Assembly: GCA_002435595.1 (NCBI GenBank)
Contig: DJBL01000110.1
Location: 1 to 23,115, forward strand
Direction: 5' to 3'
Source: Stenotrophomonas maltophilia
GTDB lineage: Bacteria; Pseudomonadota; Gammaproteobacteria; Xanthomonadales; Xanthomonadaceae
Length of the DNA: 23,115 nt
The position numbers were made by a program, and so were the translations under genes. A model generated the notes under the pieces. That model did no database searches, was not told where the DNA came from, and worked only from the letters and a program-made list of their open reading frames with translations. Of this stretch, positions 1 through 6,775 are shown piece after piece; position 1 is the first letter of the stretch; each line of letters starts with the position of its first letter.

Positions 1-635
1 CCACGCCCGCCGACGACGCCACCCGTGCCGCGCCGGCGCGTGCGCGGCTTGAGATCCTGCCCGAACCGTCGGACGCCCAGGCACGGGCCATGGGGCTGGC
101 CGGCGCCGTCAAGCGCGTGCATTTCCGCGACCGGCATGGCGAGGGCCTGCTGGTGCTGGACCGCCACGACCGCCAGGAGACCGATCCGGACGCCCCCGAA
201 GACACCCTGGACGTGGCCGTGCTCACCGCCACGCTGCTCGGCCGCACCGACGGCGCCGCCTTCCAGCCGCGTTGGGCGCGCGAGATCCGCGTGCCCTGCC
301 CCGGCCTGGACCTGGACGCCGGCTGGTTTCTGGACCAGGTGGGGGCCACCGACCTGGACGGCGACGGCCAGGCCGAGATCACCCTGGCCAGCCACACGTT
401 CTGTGGCGGCGGCGTGGACCCGCAGGACATCCGTATCACCCTGCTCGACGGCGCGCAGCACTACACCATCAAGGGCGAATCGCTGGTCAGCATCGAGGGC
501 GAGGCGCCGTTCGGCGGCGAGCGCCAAGACGAGGCCGCACTGGCCACCGCACCGGCCGCGTTCCGTCGCCACCTCGACGCGGTATGGGAGGCGGTGCGGG
601 TGCTGCCGGCGCTGGAGAGCGAGGGCGCGCCCTGA
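1..635 (+). CDS. Hypothetical protein with DxDGDG motif, 5' end outside window
   Basis: The reading frame is open from base 3 to the TGA at 633-635, so about 210 C-terminal residues are visible and the start lies upstream of the window. The most telling part is TDLDGDGQAEITLA followed by CGGGVDP and then DIRITLLDG. An Asp-rich DxDGDG turn before a beta strand is typical of FG-GAP-like calcium-binding loops. It also resembles a family of bacterial proteins named for surface polysaccharide biosynthesis (M949_RS01915 type), in which a TDLDGDG-AE segment precedes a Cys-containing strand. That family assignment is from memory and tentative. No signal peptide can be judged because the N-terminus is missing. 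The gene converges on the DUF1543 gene with 7 bp between the stops, leaving no room for a separate terminator. Confidence 0.7.
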   Translation, partial: TPADDATRAAPARARLEILPEPSDAQARAMGLAGAVKRVHFRDRHGEGLLVLDRHDRQETDPDAPEDTLDVAVLTATLLGRTDGAAFQPRWAREIRVPCPGLDLDAGWFLDQVGATDLDGDGQAEITLASHTFCGGGVDPQDIRITLLDGAQHYTIKGESLVSIEGEAPFGGERQDEAALATAPAAFRRHLDAVWEAVRVLPALESEGAP

Positions 636-642
636 GGGCGGC

Positions 643-1137
643 TCAGCCGATCACGATGTAGTCGCTGGCCAGGGCGATGCCCAGGTGCGGCCCGGGCAGC
701 AGCTGGACGTAACGCCCGCCCACCTGGTCGATGGCGATGCAGTCATCCACCTCCAGCAACGCATCGGTGTGCGGCTTGATCCAGCTCGCATCACGCCGCT
801 GCCTGGCCTGGCGGCGCGCATCGTCGGCATCGGTGGCCACCAGCAGCAGGTAGTCGTGCACTTCGCCCAGCGAACGTGGGACATAGCCGCCCAGGTTGAC
901 GAAATACAACCGCGGCGCGCCCGGCGCCGGTGCCACATCGGCAAACCGCACCTGGTAGCCGTCGATGCCGTCCACGGCCAGCCAGCCGTCCACGTGCAGG
1001 CCCTTGGCCTGGCCAAACCAGTCGCGGCGCAGGTGCGGGTAGGCGTCCTCGATCCGGGCCACATTGGCGAAGGCCACATCATGGACTTCGATCCGCGCCT
1101 GCGGATGGCGCCCGCCCAGCATGAACACGTGCAGCAC
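643..1137 (-). CDS. DUF1543 domain protein
   Basis: This is a protein of about 164 residues whose N-terminus (MLHVFMLGG, then IEVHDV and a Y-P-x-L-R-R-x-WFG segment) matches the DUF1543 family of small cytoplasmic bacterial proteins. The second half repeats the pattern with VNLGGY and EVHDYLLLVA, consistent with a duplicated alpha/beta fold. The biochemical role of the family is not known to me. The GTG at 1137 is chosen because a GGGAG ribosome binding site lies 6 nt before it; a TTG at 1143 is in frame but directly abuts that site. The gene is divergent from the I78-inhibitor gene across about 108 bp. Confidence 0.8.
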   Translation of the reverse strand: MLHVFMLGGRHPQARIEVHDVAFANVARIEDAYPHLRRDWFGQAKGLHVDGWLAVDGIDGYQVRFADVAPAPGAPRLYFVNLGGYVPRSLGEVHDYLLLVATDADDARRQARQRRDASWIKPHTDALLEVDDCIAIDQVGGRYVQLLPGPHLGIALASDYIVIG

Positions 1138-1245
1138 TGCCAACTCCCGGAGAATGCCCCAACCGCGCCCAGTGTAGCGCCGTGGCTACGCGGCACCCAC
1201 GGCGGCGATGGTATGGTCCAGCCCTTGACCCGCAGGAGCGACCGC

Positions 1246-1566
1246 ATGACCTTCCCGACCCGCATCCTTACCCCGGCGCGCCTGGCACCTGCCCTGGCGC
1301 TGGCTGCCAGCCTCACCCTCGGCGCCTGCGTCAGCACGCCCGGCCCGGAGGTCAAGGGCAGTGGACTGTGCAGGGCCGACGGCCTGGACTGGGCCGTGGG
1401 CCAGCCGGCCGATGAAGCCAACATGCGCAGACTGGCACGCCAGAGCGGCGCCGGCCTGGTCAATCCGATCGGCCCGGGCACCATCACCACCCGCGACCTG
1501 CGCCAGGACCGCCTGCGCGTGTTCATCGACAAGGACAACGTGATCACCGCGGCCCGTTGCGAGTAA
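1246..1566 (+). CDS. I78-family peptidase inhibitor lipoprotein
   Basis: This 106-residue lipoprotein has an N-terminal signal peptide (hydrophobic stretch around residues 12-25) ending in the lipobox LGAC, with the lipidated cysteine at residue 28. The mature part shows the hallmarks of the I78 protease-inhibitor family: a GQPA-DEANMRRL helix, the PGTITTRD turn and a terminal RLRVFIDKDNVITAARC strand pair. Family members inhibit serine proteases such as elastase and subtilisin. A periplasmic, membrane-anchored protein of this type would plausibly protect the cell from its own or foreign extracellular proteases. An AGGAG site lies 7 nt before the ATG at 1246, and the lipoprotein signal starts there, so longer in-frame extensions are rejected. 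It converges on dld with a 36-bp gap. Confidence 0.88.
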   Translation: MTFPTRILTPARLAPALALAASLTLGACVSTPGPEVKGSGLCRADGLDWAVGQPADEANMRRLARQSGAGLVNPIGPGTITTRDLRQDRLRVFIDKDNVITAARCE

Positions 1567-1602
1567 TCGAGCGCATGCGCCACGCCACGTGCGGCGGCGC
1601 GC

Positions 1603-3342
1603 TCAGCGGTGGCCCGCATCCCCGGCAGGGGCGCTGCACGCGCAGCCGCCCCAGCGGTGCGTCTTCGGCGTCTGGCCGATGCCCGGGTTGAAGGTATTGG
1701 TGGGATCCAGCCCACGGTAGAACGCCGCCAGCGCCGGCTTGGCCGGATACAGGTGGCCCACGTTGTGCTCGGCCGGGTATTCGGCACCGCGCTGGTCCAG
1801 CAGGGCCCACATGGCGTGTTCGATGGCCAGCGGGTCTTCGCCCTTGCGCACGATGTAATCCTGGTGGAACACGTGGCAGAAGAAGTGCCCGTAATACAGC
1901 TTGCCGGCCAGCCTGGCATCGATGGCGGCCGGCAACTGCTCCACCCACTGGCGGTCATCGCGGCGCAGCGCCACGTCCAGCGCCACGATGTCCTGCACGG
2001 TGTCGCGGTGCACCTCGCGGTAGCGCACCGCCGCACCGGCCACCGCGAAACGATGCAGGAACGCCTTGCGTCCTTCTTCGGCCGTGCACGCGAAGAAGTC
2101 ACCCTCGCGGCCAGCGAAGAACGCGCGCAGGTACGCGGCGGTCGCCTCGGCATCGCGCGCGCCCACCTTCAACAGCAGGTGGTGTTCGTAACGGTCACGG
2201 AACTGCCGCATGCGCGCCGGCAGGTGCCGGGGCAGCCAGCGCACCAGCGCCTGGATGACCCGGTCGCTCACCCCGCGCAGGCCGATCGACTCGAACACCC
2301 CATCGATGCGGCTCTTCAATGCAAAGGCGGCCGGCACCCGCGCGGTGCCCAGCCGGTCGATCAGCAGGAAGGTGTCCTTGCCGTAGCGCTCGCCGATGTC
2401 GTATGCCTCGCGGTGCAGGTACTCACCGGAAATCGGCAGGCGTTCGAAGGCGGTCAGCAGGTGGCGGCGGATGTCGGTGAGATCGTCCATCGCGTTGCTG
2501 CCGATGTAGAACACCGCCGCCGGCTCGCGCGCGAAGGTATCCAGGCGCACCGCGAACACCGCCAGCTTGCCGGCCGAGCCGGCTGCCTCGTAGTGGCGCG
2601 TGGGATCGGCATTGAAGCGCGCCGGCGTGGGCGCGTCCACCTGCCGCACCTGCTCGGCATAGCGCGGATCGGCGCCCGCCCGTCCGCTGCCGTTGTCCAC
2701 GTCCTGGGCGCGGTAATCCCCGCGCTGCAGGCGATCGAGGACCTGCTCGGGATCCTCGCCCAGCGCGATGCCCAGGTGGTTGACCAGCTGCAGCCGGCCC
2801 TGTGCATCGACCTGGGCGAACAGCGCCAGTTCGGTGTACGCCGGGCCGCGCCGCACCAGCGCACCGCCGGAGTTGTTGCACACGCCCCCCAGCACCGAGG
2901 CACCGATGCACGAGGAGCCGATCACCGAGTGCGGCTCGCGGTCCAGCGGCGCCAGCGCCTGCTCCAACCGGTCCAGGGTGGCGCCGGGCAGGCACACCAC
3001 CTGGTGGCCGTCATTGATCAGCTGGATGCCGGTCAGCCGCAGCGTGTTGAGGATCACCACCGGGCGGTCGTAGTCGCCGCCATCGGGCGTGGAGCCGCCG
3101 GTCAGCCCGGTGTTGGCCGCCTGCATGATCACGATGGCATCGGCGGCCACGATCGCCTGCAGGGCGCGCCACTGCTCCACCAGCGTGCCCGGGCGCACCA
3201 CCGCCAGCACCGGCCCGTCGCCGAAGCGATAGCCTTTACGGAAGCGCCGGGTCGGCTTGTCGCCCGACAAGACGTGTGCGTTGCCGACGATGCCGCGCAA
3301 CCGCGCCAGCAGCGCGGCCGTATCGGCGCAGGCGCCGCTCAC
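1603..3342 (-). CDS. dld: D-lactate dehydrogenase, quinone-dependent (FAD)
   Basis: Respiratory D-lactate dehydrogenase of 579 residues, close to the E. coli Dld length. It oxidises D-lactate to pyruvate and passes electrons to the quinone pool as a peripheral inner-membrane flavoprotein. The FAD-binding type-4 domain is evident in the N-terminal half: NTGLTGGSTP at residues 77-86 and the GSSCIGASVLGG...NNSGG segment at 142-160. The C-terminal half is the membrane-binding Dld domain, with a basic, amphipathic stretch (RWLPRHLPARMRQFRDRYEH) suited to membrane contact. It starts with GTG at 3342, overlapping the lldD stop as GTGA, so it is the last gene of the lld operon and translationally coupled to lldD. 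Putting both lactate stereoisomer dehydrogenases under one LldR regulator is common in gamma-proteobacteria. Confidence 0.95.
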   Translation of the reverse strand: MSGACADTAALLARLRGIVGNAHVLSGDKPTRRFRKGYRFGDGPVLAVVRPGTLVEQWRALQAIVAADAIVIMQAANTGLTGGSTPDGGDYDRPVVILNTLRLTGIQLINDGHQVVCLPGATLDRLEQALAPLDREPHSVIGSSCIGASVLGGVCNNSGGALVRRGPAYTELALFAQVDAQGRLQLVNHLGIALGEDPEQVLDRLQRGDYRAQDVDNGSGRAGADPRYAEQVRQVDAPTPARFNADPTRHYEAAGSAGKLAVFAVRLDTFAREPAAVFYIGSNAMDDLTDIRRHLLTAFERLPISGEYLHREAYDIGERYGKDTFLLIDRLGTARVPAAFALKSRIDGVFESIGLRGVSDRVIQALVRWLPRHLPARMRQFRDRYEHHLLLKVGARDAEATAAYLRAFFAGREGDFFACTAEEGRKAFLHRFAVAGAAVRYREVHRDTVQDIVALDVALRRDDRQWVEQLPAAIDARLAGKLYYGHFFCHVFHQDYIVRKGEDPLAIEHAMWALLDQRGAEYPAEHNVGHLYPAKPALAAFYRGLDPTNTFNPGIGQTPKTHRWGGCACSAPAGDAGHR

Positions 3343-4499
3343 GGCGCGCCCGCCAGGCGGCGGCTGGCATCCACCAGCGCGTCACCGCTGATGTCGGCAA
3401 TGCGCCGCGCGCCGGTGAGCGTCATCGCCACGCGCATCTCCCTGGCGATCAGGTCCAGCAGGTTGGCCACGCCGGCCTCGCCCTGCGCGGCGAGCGCATA
3501 TACGAAGGCGCGGCCGAGCAGCACGCTGTCCGCGCCGAGCGCGATCATGCGGACCACGTCCAGGCCGGTGCGGATCCCCGAATCGGCCAGGATCTTCAGT
3601 TCGCCCTTGACCGCATCGGCGATGGCCGGCAATGCCCGCGCCGTGGACAGCACCCCGTCGAGCTGGCGTCCGCCATGGTTGGAGACCACGATGCCGTCGG
3701 CACCGAAGCGCACCGCATCGCGCGCGTCGTCCGGATCGAGGATGCCCTTGATCACCATCGGGCCGGTCCAGAATGCACGGATCCACTCCAGGTCCTTCCA
3801 GGAAATGGACGGATCGAAATTGCTGCCGAGCCAGCCGATGTAATCGGCCAGACCAGTGGGATTGCCCCGATAGGCGGAGATGTTGCCCAGGTCGTGCGGC
3901 CGCCCGCGCAGGCCCACGTCCCACGCCCAGCGCGGGTGGGTCATGGCCTGCAGCATGCGCCGCAGCGGCGCATTGGGTCCGCTCATGCCCGAGTGCGCAT
4001 CGCGGTAACGTGCGCCGGGGGTGGGCATGTCCACGGTGAACACCAGCGTGGTCACCCCGGCCGCGCGGGCCCGCTCCAGTGCGTTGCGCATGAAACCGCG
4101 GTCCTTGAGCACGTAGAGCTGGAACCACATCGGCCGCTCGATCGCCGGCGCCACTTCTTCGATCGGGCACACCGACACGGTGGACAGCGTGAACGGAATG
4201 CCGCGGCTGGCGGCCGCACGCGCAGCCTGCACTTCGCCACGGCGCGCGTACATCCCGGTCAGGCCGACCGGCGCCAGCGCGACCGGCATCGCCAGCGACT
4301 CGCCGAACAGCTCGGTGCCCAGGCTCAGTTCGCCCATGTCGCGCAGCACGCGCTGGCGCAGGGCGATCCCGGCCAGGTCGTCCACGTTGCGGCGCAACGT
4401 GTGCTCGGCGTAGGCGCCGCCATCGATGTAGTGGAACAGGAACGGCGGCAGCCGCCGCTGGGCGGCCGCGCGATAGTCGGTGGAGGCGGAGATGATCAT
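3339..4499 (-). CDS. lldD: L-lactate dehydrogenase, FMN-dependent
   Basis: FMN-dependent, quinone-linked L-lactate dehydrogenase of 386 residues, in the alpha-hydroxyacid oxidase family. It converts L-lactate to pyruvate at the inner membrane. Family residues are in place: FQLY (Tyr129), VIKGI (Lys251), the catalytic SNHGGRQLDG with His275 and Arg278, and the phosphate-binding ADSGIRTGLDVVRMIALGAD segment (from about residue 305). His275 has the same number as in E. coli LldD. The ATG at 4499 lies 5 bp after the lldR stop with no clear ribosome binding site, which suggests coupled translation; the stop overlaps the dld start. It would be controlled by LldR from the operators upstream of the lldP remnant. 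Confidence 0.95.
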   Translation of the reverse strand: MIISASTDYRAAAQRRLPPFLFHYIDGGAYAEHTLRRNVDDLAGIALRQRVLRDMGELSLGTELFGESLAMPVALAPVGLTGMYARRGEVQAARAAASRGIPFTLSTVSVCPIEEVAPAIERPMWFQLYVLKDRGFMRNALERARAAGVTTLVFTVDMPTPGARYRDAHSGMSGPNAPLRRMLQAMTHPRWAWDVGLRGRPHDLGNISAYRGNPTGLADYIGWLGSNFDPSISWKDLEWIRAFWTGPMVIKGILDPDDARDAVRFGADGIVVSNHGGRQLDGVLSTARALPAIADAVKGELKILADSGIRTGLDVVRMIALGADSVLLGRAFVYALAAQGEAGVANLLDLIAREMRVAMTLTGARRIADISGDALVDASRRLAGAP

Positions 4500-4504
4500 G
4501 GCGG

Positions 4505-5269
4505 TCAACCGTGGGCAGGAGGAAGCCGCGAGGCGCGTGCGCGCCGGGCGTCGTTGTCGTCGAGCGTGCGCAGGGAGGTGTGCACGAATTCCAGGTGCGC
4601 ATGCGCGGCGGCGCGCGCGCGCTCGGGGTCGCCGGCCAGCACCCCCTCCATCATTTCGCGGTGCTGCACCGACAGTGGCTCGAAGGTACGTGGCGAGGTG
4701 TACAGCTTCTGGCGGCTCTGCGAGATGTTGGTCTGCAGCAGGTCGAACAGGCCGCGCATCACCTGCAGCAGCACCAGGTTGTGCGAGGCCTCGGCGATGG
4801 CCAGGTGGAAGTCGGCATCGGCGCGCGCCTCCCCGGCCGGATCGTCCTGGCCATGCGCGGCCATCATGGTCTCGAACGCGGCCCGGATCCGGGCGCGATC
4901 CTCGTCGGTGGCGCGCAGCGCGGCGTGCCAGGCCGTGGCACCCTCCAGCGCGTGGCGGATCTCCAGCACGTCGAAGCGGTACTCCGGGTCGCCCTGGAAC
5001 AGCGGCAGGTACGGCACCAGCGGCTCGTCGATGGCGTGCCGCGCACGCGCCGCCGGCGCACTGACGAAGGTGCCGCCGCCCACCCGCGCGGTCAGTACGC
5101 CCTGGCTGGACAGCTGGGCGATGGCCTCGCGCAGCGCGCCGCGGGAGACCCCCAGCTGCACGGCAAGCACGCGTTCGGCGGGCAGCCGGTCGCCCGGCTG
5201 CAACTGCTGTGCATGGATCAGCGCACGCAGCTGCGCGGCGACCCTGTCGGACAGGCGTGGGTTCTTCAT
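4505..5269 (-). CDS. lldR: GntR/FadR-family lactate regulator
   Basis: This 254-residue regulator has an N-terminal GntR winged helix (about residues 5-70, with PGDRLPAERVLAVQLGVSR and GGGTFVS) and a C-terminal all-helical FCD ligand domain (about 95-230). The FCD metal-site pattern is visible: DFHLAIAEASHN, QHREMMEG and AHAHLEF. In the LldR group the effector is L-lactate, which relieves repression of the lld genes. ATG at 5269 is chosen because the GntR domain starts there; upstream in-frame residues are remnants outside any known domain. The ATG overlaps the stop of the lldP remnant as ATGA, so lldR is read from the same promoter and probably regulates itself. Confidence 0.93.
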   Translation of the reverse strand: MKNPRLSDRVAAQLRALIHAQQLQPGDRLPAERVLAVQLGVSRGALREAIAQLSSQGVLTARVGGGTFVSAPAARARHAIDEPLVPYLPLFQGDPEYRFDVLEIRHALEGATAWHAALRATDEDRARIRAAFETMMAAHGQDDPAGEARADADFHLAIAEASHNLVLLQVMRGLFDLLQTNISQSRQKLYTSPRTFEPLSVQHREMMEGVLAGDPERARAAAHAHLEFVHTSLRTLDDNDARRARASRLPPAHG

Positions 5270-5573
5270 GCTGCCAGTGCCGCTCGCAGGATTGGCTTGG
5301 CGCCGCGCCCGACCCGCAGCGCGGCGCTGATCGCCACTGCCGCGCCACCGCCTGCGGCCCTTTCCAGGCACGCGCCCAAGGCAACGCCGACCAACAGCAT
5401 CTGCAGCCGCTGGTCTTCGGTGACGGACAGGACCCAGGCGCGGATGCTCTCGACCTGACCGGTCATGCCCAGCACGGCCAGGACGACGAAGAAGAGGCGA
5501 TCGGCCGCAGCGCGATCAGACTGGACAACCCGAGGTTGCCAGCGGGGTCATACCGTTGTTGCCAGGCCTGCAT
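5266..5573 (-). pseudogene. lldP: Decayed L-lactate permease remnant
   Basis: This is a remnant of the first gene of the lldPRD operon. From the ATG at 5573 the frame reads MQAWQQRYDPAGNLGLSSLI, close to the known LldP N-terminus (W-Q-Q-x-Y-D-P-A-G-N then LSSLIA). After RPIA the frame is lost and the reading shifts to LFFVVLAVLGM, the first membrane helix. It then jumps directly to TGQVESIRAWVLS and TEDQRLQMLLVGVALGACLE, which belong near residues 105-140 of intact LldP, so about 70 residues are deleted. The end matches the family again up to GAKP, and the remaining ~400 residues are absent. Conserved family positions have drifted, for example GAAGFGAP has become RAAGGGAA. The length, 308 bp, is not a multiple of three. 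Two short frames survive (5463-5573, 36 codons; 5266-5466, 66 codons), joined by ATGA overlaps to each other and to lldR. Confidence 0.85.
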
Positions 5574-5645
5574 CGGCGGATCTCATCAAGAACGGACGGA
5601 CGGCCACGCGCGGGGCGCTGGCCAGCATGCACGCCGGCGCGGACT

Positions 5646-5660
5646 ATTGGTTCTACCAAT
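5646..5660. promoter_or_regulatory. lldR operator: LldR operator, proximal
   Basis: The sequence is the perfect inverted repeat ATTGGT-TCT-ACCAAT. It fits the TGGT-N3-ACCA operator consensus known for FadR-type GntR regulators, including LldR and PdhR. It lies 73 bp upstream of the lldP-remnant ATG and in front of the operon that encodes LldR itself. The assignment to LldR is inference from match and location. Confidence 0.8.
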
Positions 5661-5718
5661 GTCCCGACGTTACCCGGAAATCGTCCACAGTGAACCGTGG
5701 ATCGCGCACTCCGCCCAT

Positions 5719-5733
5719 TAGACCACAGGTCTA
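5719..5733. promoter_or_regulatory. Inverted repeat between the two LldR operators
   Basis: TAGACC-ACA-GGTCTA is a perfect 6-3-6 inverted repeat. It has the same geometry as the LldR operators on either side but the half-sites face the other way (GACC...GGTC). It could bind another regulator of the lld promoter, or be a diverged operator. No protein can be assigned from sequence. Confidence 0.45.
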
Positions 5734-5743
5734 CGCTGGATGA

Positions 5744-5756
5744 TTGGTCCTACCAT
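5744..5756. promoter_or_regulatory. lldR operator: LldR operator, distal
   Basis: TTGGT-CCT-ACCAT holds the TGGT-N3-ACCA core and is slightly less symmetric than the proximal site. Its centre is 97 bp from the proximal centre. It touches the stop codon of the upstream VOC gene. A pair of sites around the lld promoter recalls the two-operator arrangement of the E. coli lldPRD operon. Confidence 0.7.
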
Positions 5757-6193
5757 CAACTACAGCCGCATTCGCTGGCAGGGCCCTTGAGCTCCACGCC
5801 ATTGCCTTCCGGGTCGCGCAGATACACCGAGACCCCATCGCCTTCGGCACCGTAATGACTCTCCGGTTTGCCCTGCAGCGCCACGCCATGCGCCTGCAGG
5901 TGCGCGCGCAGCTGTTCGACGTCAAAGGGCTCCACGCGCAGGCACACATGCTCCAGGTTGCGGCCCTGCGCCCCCGGCGCCGCCCCACCGGGCGTGCCCA
6001 GTCGCCCGGCCACGTCCACCAGGTCGATCATCGAGGCGCCCGCATGCAGGTGCACCATGCCCAGCGAGGGCCGCTCGCGGGCCACCGAACAGCCGAGCAC
6101 ATCCCGGTAGAAGGCTACCGCGCGCGGCAGGTCCTGCACGCGCAGCACCACGTGGTCGATGCGCTCGATCTGGAACGGTCGTTCAGTGCTCAT
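5756..6193 (-). CDS. VOC-family (glyoxalase/dioxygenase fold) protein
   Basis: A 145-residue single-domain vicinal-oxygen-chelate protein with two beta-alpha-beta-beta-beta modules. The first begins IERIDHVVLRVQDLPRAVAFYRDVLG and the second LEHVCLRV, ending DPEGNGVELKG. Metal ligands typical of the fold are visible: His14 in IDHVVL, the His of LEHV, and the Glu of GVELKG. The substrate cannot be told; family members include glyoxalase I, thiol transferases for antibiotics and ring-cleaving dioxygenases. The ATG at 6193 overlaps the stop of the mgtC-like gene as ATGA, implying coupled translation. Its 3' end runs into the distal lactate operator, so the lld promoter region starts exactly where this gene stops. 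Confidence 0.88.
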   Translation of the reverse strand: MSTERPFQIERIDHVVLRVQDLPRAVAFYRDVLGCSVARERPSLGMVHLHAGASMIDLVDVAGRLGTPGGAAPGAQGRNLEHVCLRVEPFDVEQLRAHLQAHGVALQGKPESHYGAEGDGVSVYLRDPEGNGVELKGPASECGCS

Positions 6194-6648
6194 GAGGGCT
6201 CCAGTTTCTTGGCGATCCGGCTGAACACCGCCAGCACGATCAGGCACAGAATGCTGACCCCGATGGCGATCACATACTCACCGATGCCCACCGCAATGCC
6301 GATCGCCGCGGACATGATCAACGAACTGGCCGTGGTCAGCCCGCTGACCTGGTCATCGCGGCTGCCACGCAGGATGGTGCCGGCCGCCACGAAACCGACG
6401 CAGGCCACCACCGCCTCGATCAGACGCACCGGATCGACCTGCAGCAGGTCGCGGTAGCGCTCTTCCTGGAAATGCTCGGCGATGCTGTCACCCAAGCCGA
6501 CGATCAACGCCGCCGCCCCGGCGATGAGCATGTGGGTGCGCAGGCCGGCCGCATGCTTGCCGATCTCGCGCTCGACCCCGATCAACCCGCCCAACACCAT
6601 CGCGGCGGCGATGCGCAGCAATATCGATAGATCCTGTTCCCATCCCAT
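6190..6648 (-). CDS. MgtC/SapB-family inner-membrane protein
   Basis: A 152-residue hydrophobic protein with the MgtC/SapB signature: GGLIGVEREIGKHAAGLRTHMLIAGAAAL in the first part, then VVACVGFVAAGTILRG and GLTTASSLIMSAAIGIAVGIGEYVIA. Four or five membrane segments are expected. Only the core membrane domain is present, without the C-terminal ACT-like domain of the longer MgtC virulence proteins, as in many short homologues. Known MgtC proteins act in growth under low magnesium and inhibit the F-type ATPase, but whether this short form does so is unknown. ATG at 6648 is preferred over GTG at 6654 because GAGGA lies 7 nt before it. It is coupled to the VOC gene by a 4-bp overlap. Confidence 0.9.
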   Translation of the reverse strand: MGWEQDLSILLRIAAAMVLGGLIGVEREIGKHAAGLRTHMLIAGAAALIVGLGDSIAEHFQEERYRDLLQVDPVRLIEAVVACVGFVAAGTILRGSRDDQVSGLTTASSLIMSAAIGIAVGIGEYVIAIGVSILCLIVLAVFSRIAKKLEPS

Positions 6649-6728
6649 CCGCACGTCCTCGCCTGTTCGCCCCAGCCTTGCGCGAGCGCCGTGGCAGCGT
6701 CGTGAAGGGGCGCGTGAGCTGGATGTGC

Positions 6729-6763
6729 ACGGTCATGCGGCGTTGTGCCAGCCGCATGACCGT
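6729..6763 (-). terminator. Perfect 13-bp hairpin after the SDR gene
   Basis: ACGGTCATGCGGC and its exact complement GCCGCATGACCGT flank a 9-nt loop. The hairpin begins 12 bp past the SDR stop codon. There is no T-run on either strand, so it would be a non-canonical terminator, an mRNA 3' stabiliser, or a protein-binding palindrome. Confidence 0.5.
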
Positions 6764-6775
6764 TGCCGCTGCGGC

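Noticed and set aside
1174..1206. GTAG with short GCCGTGG/CCACGGC arms before the I78 gene
   Set aside because: The stem is only 7 bp with a 10-nt loop and does not fit the SMAG layout well enough to call.
25..1245. Long upstream extension of the I78 lipoprotein frame
   Set aside because: The lipoprotein signal and AGGAG site put the start at 1246; the upstream part is a shadow of two other genes.
1609..3843. Very long open frame on the strand opposite dld and lldD (744 codons)
   Set aside because: It is the antisense shadow of two well-identified enzymes in high-GC DNA; its residues are His/Gln/Arg/Ala-rich with no domain.
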